Source of the DNA: Nitrososphaerota archaeon
Lineage (GTDB): Archaea > Thermoproteota > Nitrososphaeria > Nitrososphaerales > UBA183
Reading direction: 5' to 3'
DNA length: 64,000 nucleotides
Assembly (NCBI GenBank): GCA_029785685.1
Contig: JAFLZE010000001.1
Location: forward strand, 100,172-164,171
In this document: one piece after another, positions 49,466-57,557 of the stretch
Layout: the number at the start of each line of letters is the position of its first letter
Position numbering within the stretch: the stretch's first letter is position 1
The notes under the pieces: model-generated
Database searches by the model: none
Told to the model about the DNA's origin: nothing
The model's input: only the letters and a program-made list of their open reading frames with translations
Translations under genes and position numbers: made by a program

Positions 49466-50501
49466 CCATGAAAGCGGCGATGCTCTCTTCGAATGGCGGC
49501 GCCACTAGACCCCTCTCGGTGATCATCGAGGTTACCAACTCCGGCGGGGTCATGTCAAAGGCAGGGTTCGAGACAGGGACCCCCTTTGGGGCTATCCTCC
49601 TGCCGCGGATCTGCACCACTTCCTCCGCCCCTCTCTCTTCTATTGTCACCTCGTCGTAGGTCCGCCCCAGGTCGAAGGTAGACCGGGGGGCGGCCGGGTG
49701 GAATGGTATCCCGTGCGTATGGGCCAACACGGCCTCCTGGTAGGTCCCGATCTTGTTGAAGACGTATCCGTCCTTGGTTATCCGGTCCGCCCCCACCACG
49801 ACCCTGTCGACCCTGCCCAGGCTCATCATGTAACCGACGGCGGTATCAGAAATCAGGGTGCACGGTATGCCGTCGTGAGCCAATTCGAAGGCGGTCAGCC
49901 TCGCCCCCTGAAGAGCAGGCCTGGTCTCGGGGACCAGGACCTTGACAAGCTTCCCCTGCTCCACGGCAGCCCTGACCACCCCCAGGGCGGTCCCATAGCC
50001 GACGGTCGCCAGCGACCCGGCGTTGCACTGTGTGAGCACTGTATCCCCGTCTTTTATGAGGTCCGCGCCGGCCCTTCCTAACTTCCTGTTCACCTCCACG
50101 TCCTCGTCTTCCATGCGCTTCGCCTCTGACTCAACCTCTTCCTTCGCGCGCTTCACCGAAGGCGAGGATCTGGCCTTCGCCAGAATCCTGTCGATCCCCC
50201 AGAAGAGGTTTACCGCCGTAGGCCTGGTAGAACGAAGCATCGAGGCGCTTGTCTCCAGGTCGCGGACGAGCCCTGAGATATTCGTAGCCTTGGACCTTCG
50301 TGCGGCCAGTGCGACCCCCATCGCTGCGGCAACCCCAATCGCCGGTGCGCCGCGGACCACCATCGTTCTGATGGCAGCGGCTACCTGCTCCGGGGCGGTG
50401 TAGACCACGTAGGACAGCCTGTTAGGGAGGGCAGTCTGGTCTATCATCTTCACGCGCCCATCCTCCCACGTCACGGTTCGGAGCGAAAAGAAGTCTGCCA
50501 T
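49461..50501 (-). CDS. mtnA: S-methyl-5-thioribose-1-phosphate isomerase family protein
   Basis: A 346-residue isomerase of the eIF2B-like/MtnA family. RGAPAIGVAAAMGVALAAR is the substrate-binding segment, LTQCNAGSLATVGYGTALG has the catalytic Cys, and VVGADRITKDG the catalytic Asp. The complete MtnA pattern favours methionine salvage over ribose-1,5-bisphosphate isomerase. The frame opens at 50552, but a TATA-like ctttagc at 50524-50530 lies 26 nt from ATG 50501, giving MADFFSLRTVTW as a natural N-terminus. Confidence 0.92.
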   Translation of the reverse strand: MADFFSLRTVTWEDGRVKMIDQTALPNRLSYVVYTAPEQVAAAIRTMVVRGAPAIGVAAAMGVALAARRSKATNISGLVRDLETSASMLRSTRPTAVNLFWGIDRILAKARSSPSVKRAKEEVESEAKRMEDEDVEVNRKLGRAGADLIKDGDTVLTQCNAGSLATVGYGTALGVVRAAVEQGKLVKVLVPETRPALQGARLTAFELAHDGIPCTLISDTAVGYMMSLGRVDRVVVGADRITKDGYVFNKIGTYQEAVLAHTHGIPFHPAAPRSTFDLGRTYDEVTIEERGAEEVVQIRGRRIAPKGVPVSNPAFDMTPPELVTSMITERGLVAPPFEESIAAFMA

Positions 50502-50523
50502 GATGACGAACTCATCGGAGCCC

Positions 50524-50530
50524 GCTAAAG
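50524..50530 (-). promoter_or_regulatory. TATA-like box of mtnA
   Basis: On the minus strand the sequence ctttagc is centred 26 nt upstream of ATG 50501. Confidence 0.45.
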
Positions 50531-50590
50531 GGTTTCCGGAGCCGCGGCCCAATCACCTTCAAATAGAGTCGGTGGAGCGTCCGGCACCGG

Positions 50591-51133
50591 ATGCAAGAAG
50601 CGGAATCAGAAGGAGAAGCCAAGCCGTACAACGCTCTCCTTGAGGGCGGAATGGTGAAAATCACCGACAGTGAGCGGTTCGGGGAGCTCGAGGAGTCTGG
50701 GTACGGCACGCGAGAGGGACGCCGTCTGTCGCTACGCGACTACGAGGCGCTATACCTCCTCTACGCCGGAAAGTTGGAGGCGACCGAGTCAGGGAAGAAG
50801 GTGAGTTTCGACAGGCTCGCAGAGCTCTCCCAGAGCAGAGCTGGCGACTCCTGGACGAAATTCATCATCTACAGGGATTTGAGGAGCAGGGGGTATGTTG
50901 TGAGGGAGGGTTTCGGGTTCGGGACGGACCTCCGGGTGTACGAGCGCGGAGACTACCCCAAAAAGCCCGCAAAGTACGTGGTGTTCGCCCTGGACGAGGG
51001 CATCGAGAAGGACATGTCAGAGCTCCAGAAGTCGGTGAAGGAGATGGCAAAGATGGGGAAGGAGGCAATCATTGCTGTGATTGAAAGGCGTGGCGAGGTG
51101 ATCTACTACAAGGTCAGCAAGGCCAGGTTCTGA
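50591..51133 (+). CDS. endA: tRNA-splicing endonuclease EndA-type subunit lacking the catalytic His
   Basis: A 180-residue protein with the EndA N-terminal domain (YNALLEGGMVKITDSERFGE) and the nuclease domain (KFIIYRDLRSRGYVVREGFG, DLRVYERGDY, EAIIAVIERRGEVIYYKV). The catalytic Tyr in LRVY and a Lys in GKEAIIA are present. Where the catalytic His should lie 10 residues after the Tyr, the sequence reads KKPAKYVV, so no His is available. It may be the structural subunit of a two-subunit (alpha-beta)2 enzyme, with a catalytic partner elsewhere. It sits 1.2 kb from a tRNA gene that appears to need splicing. Confidence 0.88.
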   Translation: MQEAESEGEAKPYNALLEGGMVKITDSERFGELEESGYGTREGRRLSLRDYEALYLLYAGKLEATESGKKVSFDRLAELSQSRAGDSWTKFIIYRDLRSRGYVVREGFGFGTDLRVYERGDYPKKPAKYVVFALDEGIEKDMSELQKSVKEMAKMGKEAIIAVIERRGEVIYYKVSKARF

Positions 51134-51137
51134 TGCG

Positions 51138-51983
51138 ATGAAACCCGCTGGAGCAATCAAGCTCATCAGGCCTGTTAACTGTGCCATGATCGGCTTTGCG
51201 GTGATAGTCGGCGCGTTCGTCTCCAAACCTGCGTCGATCCTCCCGGCTCAGCTTGCCCTCGGGTTCCTGACTGGCTTCTTCATCTGCGCCTATTCCATGG
51301 TGGTCAACGACGTTTACGACATCGAAGTAGACAGAATCAACAGGAGCGATAGACCCATACCAAGCGGGAGCGTGTCGTTACGCGAAGCGAGCAGGATTTC
51401 GGCGGTCACCCTAGCCGCTGGATTGGCCTGTGCGGTCTTGTCTCTCGATTTCCTCGCGGTGCTTGTAGCCGCCGCCTACGCGTTCCTCTCATGGCTATAC
51501 AACAGCCGAGGGAAGAAGGCGGGCTTGTGGGGGAACCTGATTGTGGCTTCGTCTCTGGCGATTCCGTTCGTCTACGGCGGAGCGGTCGCGCGAGGGTCGC
51601 TACTCGATTCGCTCCTCCTCATGATGGCTTTCACAGCCTTCTTCTCGGGGGCAGGGAGGGAAGTGGTGAAGGCCATGGCCGACGTCGAAGGGGACGCCAA
51701 GAGGAACGTGAATTCCGTGGCAAGGAAACAGGGGCTGGTGCCGGCATCCCGGGTGGGCGCCCTCTTCTTTCTCCTGGCGGTCATCGCCAGCTGGTTGCCG
51801 CTCCTTACCGGCTTGGCAAATGAAGTGTACACCGTCGGAGTGGTCGTCCCGGACGCCATGTTCGTCTACCTGGCGGCATCTATAGTCTACAGCCACAGCC
51901 CGTCCAGCGCGCTGCGCGTGAAGGACATCGCCCTGGCCGGGATGACCGTCGGGTTGATAGTCTTCATCGGGGGTGCGCTCTGA
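51138..51983 (+). CDS. UbiA-type prenyltransferase, probable DGGGP synthase
   Basis: A 281-residue membrane protein with about eight hydrophobic helices. The prenyl-diphosphate/Mg site reads NDVYDIEVDRINRSDRPIPS near residue 54, and a second Asp-rich site MADVEGDAKRNVNSVARK is near residue 178. In archaea this subgroup adds the second geranylgeranyl chain to form the digeranylgeranylglyceryl phosphate of membrane lipids. EgsA, the first enzyme of the pathway, is at 21.6-22.6 kb. It is 4 nt downstream of endA and overlaps rfcL by 11 nt. Confidence 0.92.
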   Translation: MKPAGAIKLIRPVNCAMIGFAVIVGAFVSKPASILPAQLALGFLTGFFICAYSMVVNDVYDIEVDRINRSDRPIPSGSVSLREASRISAVTLAAGLACAVLSLDFLAVLVAAAYAFLSWLYNSRGKKAGLWGNLIVASSLAIPFVYGGAVARGSLLDSLLLMMAFTAFFSGAGREVVKAMADVEGDAKRNVNSVARKQGLVPASRVGALFFLLAVIASWLPLLTGLANEVYTVGVVVPDAMFVYLAASIVYSHSPSSALRVKDIALAGMTVGLIVFIGGAL

Positions 51984-53160
51984 TACGTGGTCTGAGAAAC
52001 ACAGGCCCAGACGCCTAGAGGAGATGGTAGGCAATGATGAAGCAAGGGCCAAGCTCATGCTTTGGCTCAAGAAGTGGAAGCCTGGAGGGAAAGCCGCGCT
52101 GCTGGTCGGCCCTCCGGGGACGGGGAAGACCACGAGTGTCCACCTTGTAGCAGAGAAGCTCGGGTTCCAGCTGGTAGAGCTGAACGCCAGCGACGCCCGC
52201 ACGAAGGACAAGCTAGCCAAGAAGATCGGCGAGGCGATGGCGAGCTCCAACCTGTTCGGCGGACATACAGCGGTGTTCCTTGACGAGGTGGACGGCCTCT
52301 CTGGGAGGTCTGACTATGGGGCGATCGACTTCATCAAGGATGCGGTCAAGATGAGCGAGGCGCCTGTTTTCATGGCAGCCAACGACCCCGACTCAGACGA
52401 GGTGAGGAAGCTTGGGAGTGCCGCCACGAAGATAGAGTTCAGGAGGCCAGACGACCAGGCTGTCCTGGAGAGGCTGCGGGCGGTCTCAAGTGAAGAGGGG
52501 CTCCGGGTGGGAGACGTTGAGATGGCCAAGATAGCGAGGGCGGCGAACGGCGACCTCAGGGCCGCGATGAACTTCCTGCAGTCTGGGATGCCGGCACAGA
52601 AGGACGAAGAGCTGACGGCTTCGGAGTCGGTTAATGCGTTCTTTGACGCAGTAAGCGAGAGCGCCGCTCTCAGAGCCCTCCGGGCGTATCCGGGCCAGCC
52701 CAGGGAGAAGCTGCGCGACCTGTTTACGGCCGTGACTAGGTCCAGGGTCCACGAAGAGCGGAAGGCGGCGGCGCTCGAGGTCCTTTCAAGGGCCGATGTG
52801 GTCATGGGGAGGATGCTGCACGGGAAAGACTGGAGGCTCCTGAGGTATCTCGACCCAATGCTGGCATCGGAGTTCTGGAAGGCCCTGGGTGATGGAGGGC
52901 TGCGGTATACCCTCGACTCGGTACCTTGGCCCCTGCAGCTCCGGATATGGAACGACTCGAAGAAGTTGAAGGGAATAGCCCTGCTCGCGGGGAAGCGGCT
53001 GGGGACGAGCCAGAGAGGGTTTCTGGTCCAGGACATGCCCTTTGTCCTGTTGCTCTGCGCCGACAGGGGTTTCAGGGAGGGACTGGTCAGGAGCCTCGAG
53101 TTGGATGAGAGCTACGACGCATTGCTGGCCAAGGAAGCGACGAGACAGCCCGGGCGCTAG
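51973..53160 (+). CDS. rfcL: Replication factor C large subunit
   Basis: A 395-residue AAA+ protein: WSEKHRPRRLEEMVGNDEAR, Walker A LVGPPGTGKTTSVHLVAEKL, Walker B AVFLDEVDGL, and sensor 1 APVFMAANDPDSD. The C-terminal collar domain follows (residues 230-385). It is shorter than many archaeal RfcL proteins, without the basic PCNA-binding tail; the last residues are TRQPGR. With RfcS (37.7-38.7 kb) it forms the clamp loader. The GTG start lies inside the prenyltransferase gene. Convergent with the wHTH gene, overlapping by 4 nt. Confidence 0.94.
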   Translation: MRSDTWSEKHRPRRLEEMVGNDEARAKLMLWLKKWKPGGKAALLVGPPGTGKTTSVHLVAEKLGFQLVELNASDARTKDKLAKKIGEAMASSNLFGGHTAVFLDEVDGLSGRSDYGAIDFIKDAVKMSEAPVFMAANDPDSDEVRKLGSAATKIEFRRPDDQAVLERLRAVSSEEGLRVGDVEMAKIARAANGDLRAAMNFLQSGMPAQKDEELTASESVNAFFDAVSESAALRALRAYPGQPREKLRDLFTAVTRSRVHEERKAAALEVLSRADVVMGRMLHGKDWRLLRYLDPMLASEFWKALGDGGLRYTLDSVPWPLQLRIWNDSKKLKGIALLAGKRLGTSQRGFLVQDMPFVLLLCADRGFREGLVRSLELDESYDALLAKEATRQPGR

Positions 53161-53408
53161 CTGAACGGGAGCGACTCGGCTGACCCGCCGACGTCCTTCC
53201 AGTCGGCGTAGAATCTGGAGAGGGCGCCAGCCAGGGGGCTGGCTGCGTCGACTCTGAATATCCTTATCCTGTTGAAGCGCTTCTCTGTGAGTATCCCGGA
53301 CCTAGTGAGGAATTCGAGGTGGCGGGAGGCTGAGCCGTGTGATAGCCCTGACCTCCGGGTTATCTCCGAGATGTTCAGTTCCCCCGCCTCGAGCATTATC
53401 GTGAGCAC
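53157..53408 (-). CDS. ArsR-like winged-helix DNA-binding protein
   Basis: An 83-residue winged-helix protein: GELNISEITRRSGLSHGSAS is the helix-turn-helix and FLTRSGILTEKRFNRIRIFR the wing. The family's first helix (LETLLSSYGRTKVLTIML) continues upstream of GTG 53408 into the end of orc1/cdc6, so the true protein may start further upstream with a non-standard codon, or be translated by coupling. It could be a regulator of the adjacent initiator gene or of replication-linked functions. The effector is unknown. Confidence 0.72.
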   Translation of the reverse strand: MLTIMLEAGELNISEITRRSGLSHGSASRHLEFLTRSGILTEKRFNRIRIFRVDAASPLAGALSRFYADWKDVGGSAESLPFS

Positions 53409-53439
53409 CTTGGTCCTGCCGTAGGAAGACAGGAGCGTC

Positions 53440-54615
53440 TCAAGCTCGAACGTCTGCGAGCATCCCCTTCTCGAGCTCTCCCATCAGCTCCTTGGCCGAG
53501 ACCAGAGACAACCCAATCATGGTCGTCCTCCCCCTCACCCCTTTCCCTGAGAGCTGCGCCTCGATGATTCCTTTCCTCGACAGCTCGTTGACGTCGCTCC
53601 ACACCTGAGTATGGTGGTACGCGGTCACATTCCGGGCCTCGCAGAGCGCAGAATAGCTCTTCTCCACCTCCCCTATAGTGACATAGGTCGAACCCCCATT
53701 CTTCAGCAGCGAAGAGATGGCCATGAGCAGCAGCTTCTGGTGGGTGGTCAGATAGGACAACTCCTCCTTTCTCAGTTGTGGCGGGAGCGAAGCCTTGGCA
53801 GACCTCACGTGCTCAGGCAGCACGCGGGGTGACCCTGAGTCGTCGGCCAACTTTCCCGAGCGCCAGACCAGATCCAGCGCGTAGCGGGCATCCCCGTATG
53901 TCCCCGCTATGTCTGCGGCCAGTTGGATGATATCATCGTCAATGGAGCCGTCACTGAACGCCTCGCTGCGCGAGTTCAGGATGTCGGCGAGCTGCTCTGA
54001 TGGGTAGCTGTCGAGGGCTATCTCGTTCCATTGAAGGGAGCTCAACGTACTCAGGTCCACCTTCTTGAGGTAGTCCGTCGTCTTCGATATGAGCAGCGAT
54101 GAGAGGACCTGGGCCCCTGGTGACATCTCTCTAAGCCTGGTTATGGTGTAGAGCGACGCAGGATCAGACAGCACGAGCGAGTCAACCTCATCGAAGGCTA
54201 TGACGAGGTGTATCCTGTTGCTCCTCAGCTCCTCGACCAACGCGGCGAGGAGCTCTTCGAAGCTGTAGCCTCGGGTGGGATAGTTCTGTCCCAGCGACTT
54301 CAGCGCCTTCACCATTATGGCCTGTAGGGTCCTGTCTATCCTGCAGTTGACGTGAACGGCCTTCACCAGGTTCCCATGGAGCGCTGCCTTCCTCGGGAGC
54401 GACTCTAGCAGTAGTTTCTTAGCCAGCATGGTCTTGCCTGCCCCCACTGGCCCAGTTATCATGACGGTCTGGCTGGCCTTGGAGGCGTTCTGCGCGACAC
54501 CCTGGAAGTAGAGCTCGAGCTTCTTCAGCTGTGCCTCACGGTGAGGTATCTGGTGCGGGAGGTATTCCTGGAGGAGGATGGCTTCGTCTCTGAAGACCGA
54601 GCGCGGGAGCGTCAT
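53440..54615 (-). CDS. orc1: Orc1/Cdc6 family replication initiator
   Basis: A 391-residue AAA+ protein: Walker A GPVGAGKTMLAKKLLLE, Walker B VIAFDEVDSLVLSD, sensor 1 region VLSSLLISKTTDYL, sensor 2 GTYGDARYALDLVWRSG, and a C-terminal winged-helix domain (residues 300-380). Orc1/Cdc6 binds origin repeats and recruits MCM. It diverges from the oxidoreductase gene across 125 nt that hold ORB-like sequence. RfcL is 280 nt away in the convergent direction. A TATA-like box at 54643-54650 is 31 nt upstream. Confidence 0.94.
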   Translation of the reverse strand: MTLPRSVFRDEAILLQEYLPHQIPHREAQLKKLELYFQGVAQNASKASQTVMITGPVGAGKTMLAKKLLLESLPRKAALHGNLVKAVHVNCRIDRTLQAIMVKALKSLGQNYPTRGYSFEELLAALVEELRSNRIHLVIAFDEVDSLVLSDPASLYTITRLREMSPGAQVLSSLLISKTTDYLKKVDLSTLSSLQWNEIALDSYPSEQLADILNSRSEAFSDGSIDDDIIQLAADIAGTYGDARYALDLVWRSGKLADDSGSPRVLPEHVRSAKASLPPQLRKEELSYLTTHQKLLLMAISSLLKNGGSTYVTIGEVEKSYSALCEARNVTAYHHTQVWSDVNELSRKGIIEAQLSGKGVRGRTTMIGLSLVSAKELMGELEKGMLADVRA

Positions 54616-54642
54616 GAGCGTTGCAAGATTCCCCTAATTTCT

Positions 54643-54650
54643 CTTATAAC
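54643..54650 (-). promoter_or_regulatory. TATA-like box of orc1
   Basis: On the minus strand the sequence gttataag is centred 31 nt upstream of ATG 54615. Confidence 0.55.
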
Positions 54651-54662
54651 CTTAGTCGTGCG

Positions 54663-54687
54663 CTCAGTGGAACGAAAGATAGAGGGT
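54663..54687 (+). promoter_or_regulatory. ORB-like origin-recognition candidate beside orc1
   Basis: CTCAGTGGAACGAAAGATAG followed by AGGG resembles the archaeal origin recognition box (a GTGGAA-AC-GAA core with a following G run). A second partial copy, aaagtggaaataag, lies at 54707-54720. The location next to the initiator gene is typical of archaeal origins. No long AT-rich unwinding element is evident. Confidence 0.4.
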
Positions 54688-54740
54688 TCGCCGAAAGTGT
54701 TCTGACAAAGTGGAAATAAGCCCGAAGGGTGGCCGAGGCG

Positions 54741-55769
54741 TTGAAGGCAGTCAGGTTCCACAGCCATGGCGGCCCGGAGGTGCTGAGGTACGAGGACGCC
54801 CCAGACCCAGCCCCGAACGCGGATGAAGCGCTGGTGAGGGTGAAGGCGTGCGCGCTGAACCATCTGGACATATGGGCAAGGAATGGGCTGCCAAACGTCG
54901 TCATCCCGCTGCCGCACATATCTGGGAGCGACATATCAGGGGTCGTGGAGCGGGTCCCTGCCGAAGAGAAGGAGTTCGCGGCCGGGGATGAGGTCATAGT
55001 CAACCCCGGGATCGGATGCGGGCGCTGCGACAGATGCCTTTCGGGGAGGGATGACCAGTGCAAAGACTACACCATAATCGGATACGGCGTGGACGGAGGA
55101 TACGCGGAATTGGTGAGAGTCAGGAGGACCCACCTGATCAGGAAGCCGGAACAGATGTCGTTCGAAGAGGCCGCTTCATTCCCGCTGGTGTTCGAAACCG
55201 CATATCACATGTTAGTAACCAAGGCGAGGGTGACCCCAGGGGACGTCGTCCTCATCCTCGGCGCAAACTCTGGCGTGGGTTCGGCGGCCGTCCAGGTAGC
55301 AAAGCTCTTCGGCGCTAAGGTCATCGCGACGGCCGGGGACCGGGAGAAGGCGGAGAAGGCGCGCATCCTCGGCGCTGACGAGGTGATAGACCACTACTCC
55401 CAGGACGTCCTAGCTGAGACCAGGCGCCTTACAGACAAGAGAGGGGTTGACGTTGTGATTGAGCACGTCGGGAAGTCGACGTGGCAGGGGAGCGTGAAGG
55501 CGCTCGCGAAGGGGGGGCGACTGGTCACCTGTGGGGCGACCACGGGAGCGGAGGTGACCACGGACCTCAGGTTCGTCTACAATAGGGAACTGACCATCTA
55601 CGGGAGTTTCATGGCAGGGATGGGGGAGCTGTTGGAGGTGGTTGACCTACTCAAGGCCGGGAGGCTGAAGACGGTGGTGGACTCGGTGTTTCCCCTTGCC
55701 GAGGCGAGTGCAGCCCAGGCCAGGATGGAGTCGAGCAGGCACTTCGGAAAGATAGTCCTGAAGGTCTAG
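54741..55769 (+). CDS. Zinc-type medium-chain alcohol dehydrogenase/reductase
   Basis: About 342 residues. The N-terminus KAVRFHSHGGPEVLRYEDAP is typical of quinone-reductase/ADH-like MDR enzymes. A structural zinc lobe is present (CGRCDRCLSGRDDQC), as is the Rossmann loop GANSGVGSAAVQVAKLFGAK. Catalytic zinc ligands are the Cys in VKACALNHLD and an E residue in FETAYH-type positions, so alcohol or aldehyde oxidoreduction is likely; the substrate is unknown. TTG 54741 is chosen over GTG 54729 because it gives the family N-terminus and lies 25 nt after the AT-rich gaaata at 54714-54719. Confidence 0.85.
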   Translation: MKAVRFHSHGGPEVLRYEDAPDPAPNADEALVRVKACALNHLDIWARNGLPNVVIPLPHISGSDISGVVERVPAEEKEFAAGDEVIVNPGIGCGRCDRCLSGRDDQCKDYTIIGYGVDGGYAELVRVRRTHLIRKPEQMSFEEAASFPLVFETAYHMLVTKARVTPGDVVLILGANSGVGSAAVQVAKLFGAKVIATAGDREKAEKARILGADEVIDHYSQDVLAETRRLTDKRGVDVVIEHVGKSTWQGSVKALAKGGRLVTCGATTGAEVTTDLRFVYNRELTIYGSFMAGMGELLEVVDLLKAGRLKTVVDSVFPLAEASAAQARMESSRHFGKIVLKV

Positions 55770-56107
55770 GGGACTATTTCGTAGGAGTGTGTGATCTTCG
55801 CGGTGGGCTGGATCGTAGCCCCCACGCTGCAGAATTTTTCGGTGCTGTCCCTGATGGCCTCCTCGACGTAGTTTTTCTCGAGGTTCACGCCAGACAGGAT
55901 GTATCTGATATGCACGGATGTCCAAGGTCTTGGGAGGCCGTGCTCAGGCCGTTCCCCCGAAATGCGAATCTTGAGCGAGGTCAAATCCTGCTTCCGTTTC
56001 TTGAGGATGGCCACTATGTCCATCCCTGTGCAGGCGCCGAGAGAGGCGAGCAGCGCGTTCATCGGACCGATGCCTTTCGGCGTGGCTTGCACTGCGTCGA
56101 ATACCAC
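55766..56107 (-). CDS. OsmC-family protein with an unusual 5' end
   Basis: A 113-residue reading from GTG 56107. It has ATPKGIGPMNALLASLGACT with the first redox Cys, and STEKFCSVGATIQPTAKI with the second; both Cys are typical of OsmC/Ohr peroxide-detoxifying proteins. The expected N-terminal strands (EWQAEVDWSGDNVFLGSDAS) are encoded in the same frame upstream to about 56165, but no ATG, GTG or TTG precedes them before a stop. A non-standard start, a 5' lesion or a sequence error would explain this. It overlaps the ADH gene by 4 nt convergently. Confidence 0.78.
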   Translation of the reverse strand: MVFDAVQATPKGIGPMNALLASLGACTGMDIVAILKKRKQDLTSLKIRISGERPEHGLPRPWTSVHIRYILSGVNLEKNYVEEAIRDSTEKFCSVGATIQPTAKITHSYEIVP

Positions 56108-56180
56108 GGTGTGGCCAGAGGCGTCGGAGCCGAGGAAGACGTTGTCCCCGCTCCAGTCTACCTCCGCCTGCCACTCTCGA

Positions 56181-56744
56181 TTACTCGACCTCTATCACCA
56201 CCGGCTTCGATGCCGACTCGACGTCACCCTTCTCTATGAAACTCCTCCTGCCCCATCGTGCTTTTGCCTCGGCGATGAGCCCGTGGTATCCGGGCCCAAG
56301 CGACGATGCAGGGAATCCGAACTCCTTCTCAACGTCGAGCATCTTGGACCTCGCATCCTCCACATTTCTGGGTATCTTAGGGGGGCCACCGTCTTCAGGC
56401 ATGATCATCACCCAGATGCGGTATGGCAGGTCTGGGTCACGGCTCCAGTAGAAGCTTGCCCTCCGTACCTCCTTCTTGATCTCCTCGAGCTTCCTAGGGC
56501 GTATCCCTCTCCTGGCACCTAAGGTGAGCCTCATGGTGAGAGGCATCCTCTTGTCGAAGTCCTCCCAGGCAACCGTCCAGACGTCCGGGTGGAAAGCCTC
56601 CCTCAGCCCCCCCACGATCCTGTAGGTTACGTTGACCTTCACAGTGTCCCCTGAGGCATAGTTCTTCTTGTCGGTGACGAGACGGACGTGGTCAATCCTG
56701 GTGGGCGGCCACTCGTACTCTCTGCGCCTGTCCTTCAGAGACAA
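56181..56744 (-). CDS. Hypothetical protein, beta-rich N-terminus
   Basis: A 187-residue protein of unknown family. The N-terminal 80 residues alternate in a beta-sandwich-like pattern (DHVRLVTDKKNYASGDTVKV, VNVTYRIVGG), reminiscent of immunoglobulin-like domains. The C-terminal half is helical and charged (EDARSKMLDVEKEFGFPASS). There is no signal peptide or membrane segment. The start is TTG 56744. Its stop codon lies where the OsmC frame begins, so both may be one transcript. Confidence 0.65.
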   Translation of the reverse strand: MSLKDRRREYEWPPTRIDHVRLVTDKKNYASGDTVKVNVTYRIVGGLREAFHPDVWTVAWEDFDKRMPLTMRLTLGARRGIRPRKLEEIKKEVRRASFYWSRDPDLPYRIWVMIMPEDGGPPKIPRNVEDARSKMLDVEKEFGFPASSLGPGYHGLIAEAKARWGRRSFIEKGDVESASKPVVIEVE

Positions 56745-56790
56745 CGGGGGTGGGCGGGCTCCGCAGACGGTTTAAAGTTTGGCGCGCTAC

Positions 56791-57557
56791 TCAGAGGGCG
56801 CGTTCGGAGGGCCTCGCGAGAAGACGGGGGGCTGCTGTCTCCAAAAGCGCCACCCTGAACGAACAGACCTCGTCCCCTCCAGTTAGGCACTGGATCTCGC
56901 TCACCTCAAAGATCCTGCCGAAGGTCCCAGACATGAATCCCCGAAGGTGCGCCCTGAAGAATGCGCTCCTTCGGTGGAGGTCCTGCTTCGTGTTCGGCTC
57001 GCATTCGAATAGCCTCTTCGCGTTCACCACCATGAGGAAGCCCGGAGTCTTGCCTCGCTATATCGAGATGCCAGCGTAGCCAAGGGCAACACGGGTCCTG
57101 ATTAGCTCGTCGAGCTGGTCGACCATGAACTTGGCTCCGAAGTCTTCTGCGACCTCCTTGGCCGAGTGCCTCCTCATCGCTTCGGCCATCTGATCTATTA
57201 TGGTCGCCGCTCCGGTCTCGAAGACCGTCCACAGCCTGTTTAGCGTCTCGTTCAGCGATCGGCCCTCATCAATATGCCATTTCGGCCGGCCCATTGCGCG
57301 GGAAAGTGTTGTTTGTCCACCATAGACCCATCCTCCGCTGCGATGGCATCTACGAACTCGATGAGGTCCATGGACTGCGGCGACTTCTTCGGACCTGACA
57401 GGCCTTCTTCGGCATCCGTAATGTCAGCAAAGAAGCTCAGAGTCGCTGCGTTAGACCGCCCTGGCGCGGTGAAGCCCGCTAGGACGTTCACGCCGCAGTC
57501 GCTAACAGCCTGGCTGCGCCTGGCGAGGGCCCCTTCTCGTTTCTGATCCTGATGACC
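56791..57557 (-). pseudogene. Decayed ACT-V4R sensor protein gene
   Basis: Three lesions break one coding region. The N-terminal ACT-like part (EGALARRSQAVSDCGVNVLA, then RSNAATLSFFADITDAEE and MVDKQHFP) has no start codon. Its frame must slip -1 near 57260 to join LNETLNRLWTVFETGAATII. An in-frame TAG at 57058-57060 then interrupts ALGYAGISI before RGKTPGFLMVVNAKRLFECE. The V4R end with the Cys-rich IQCLTGGDEVCSF closes the frame at 56791. V4R domains bind small hydrophobic ligands and often regulate transcription. Loss of function is the simplest reading; the TAG could in principle be read through. Confidence 0.78.
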
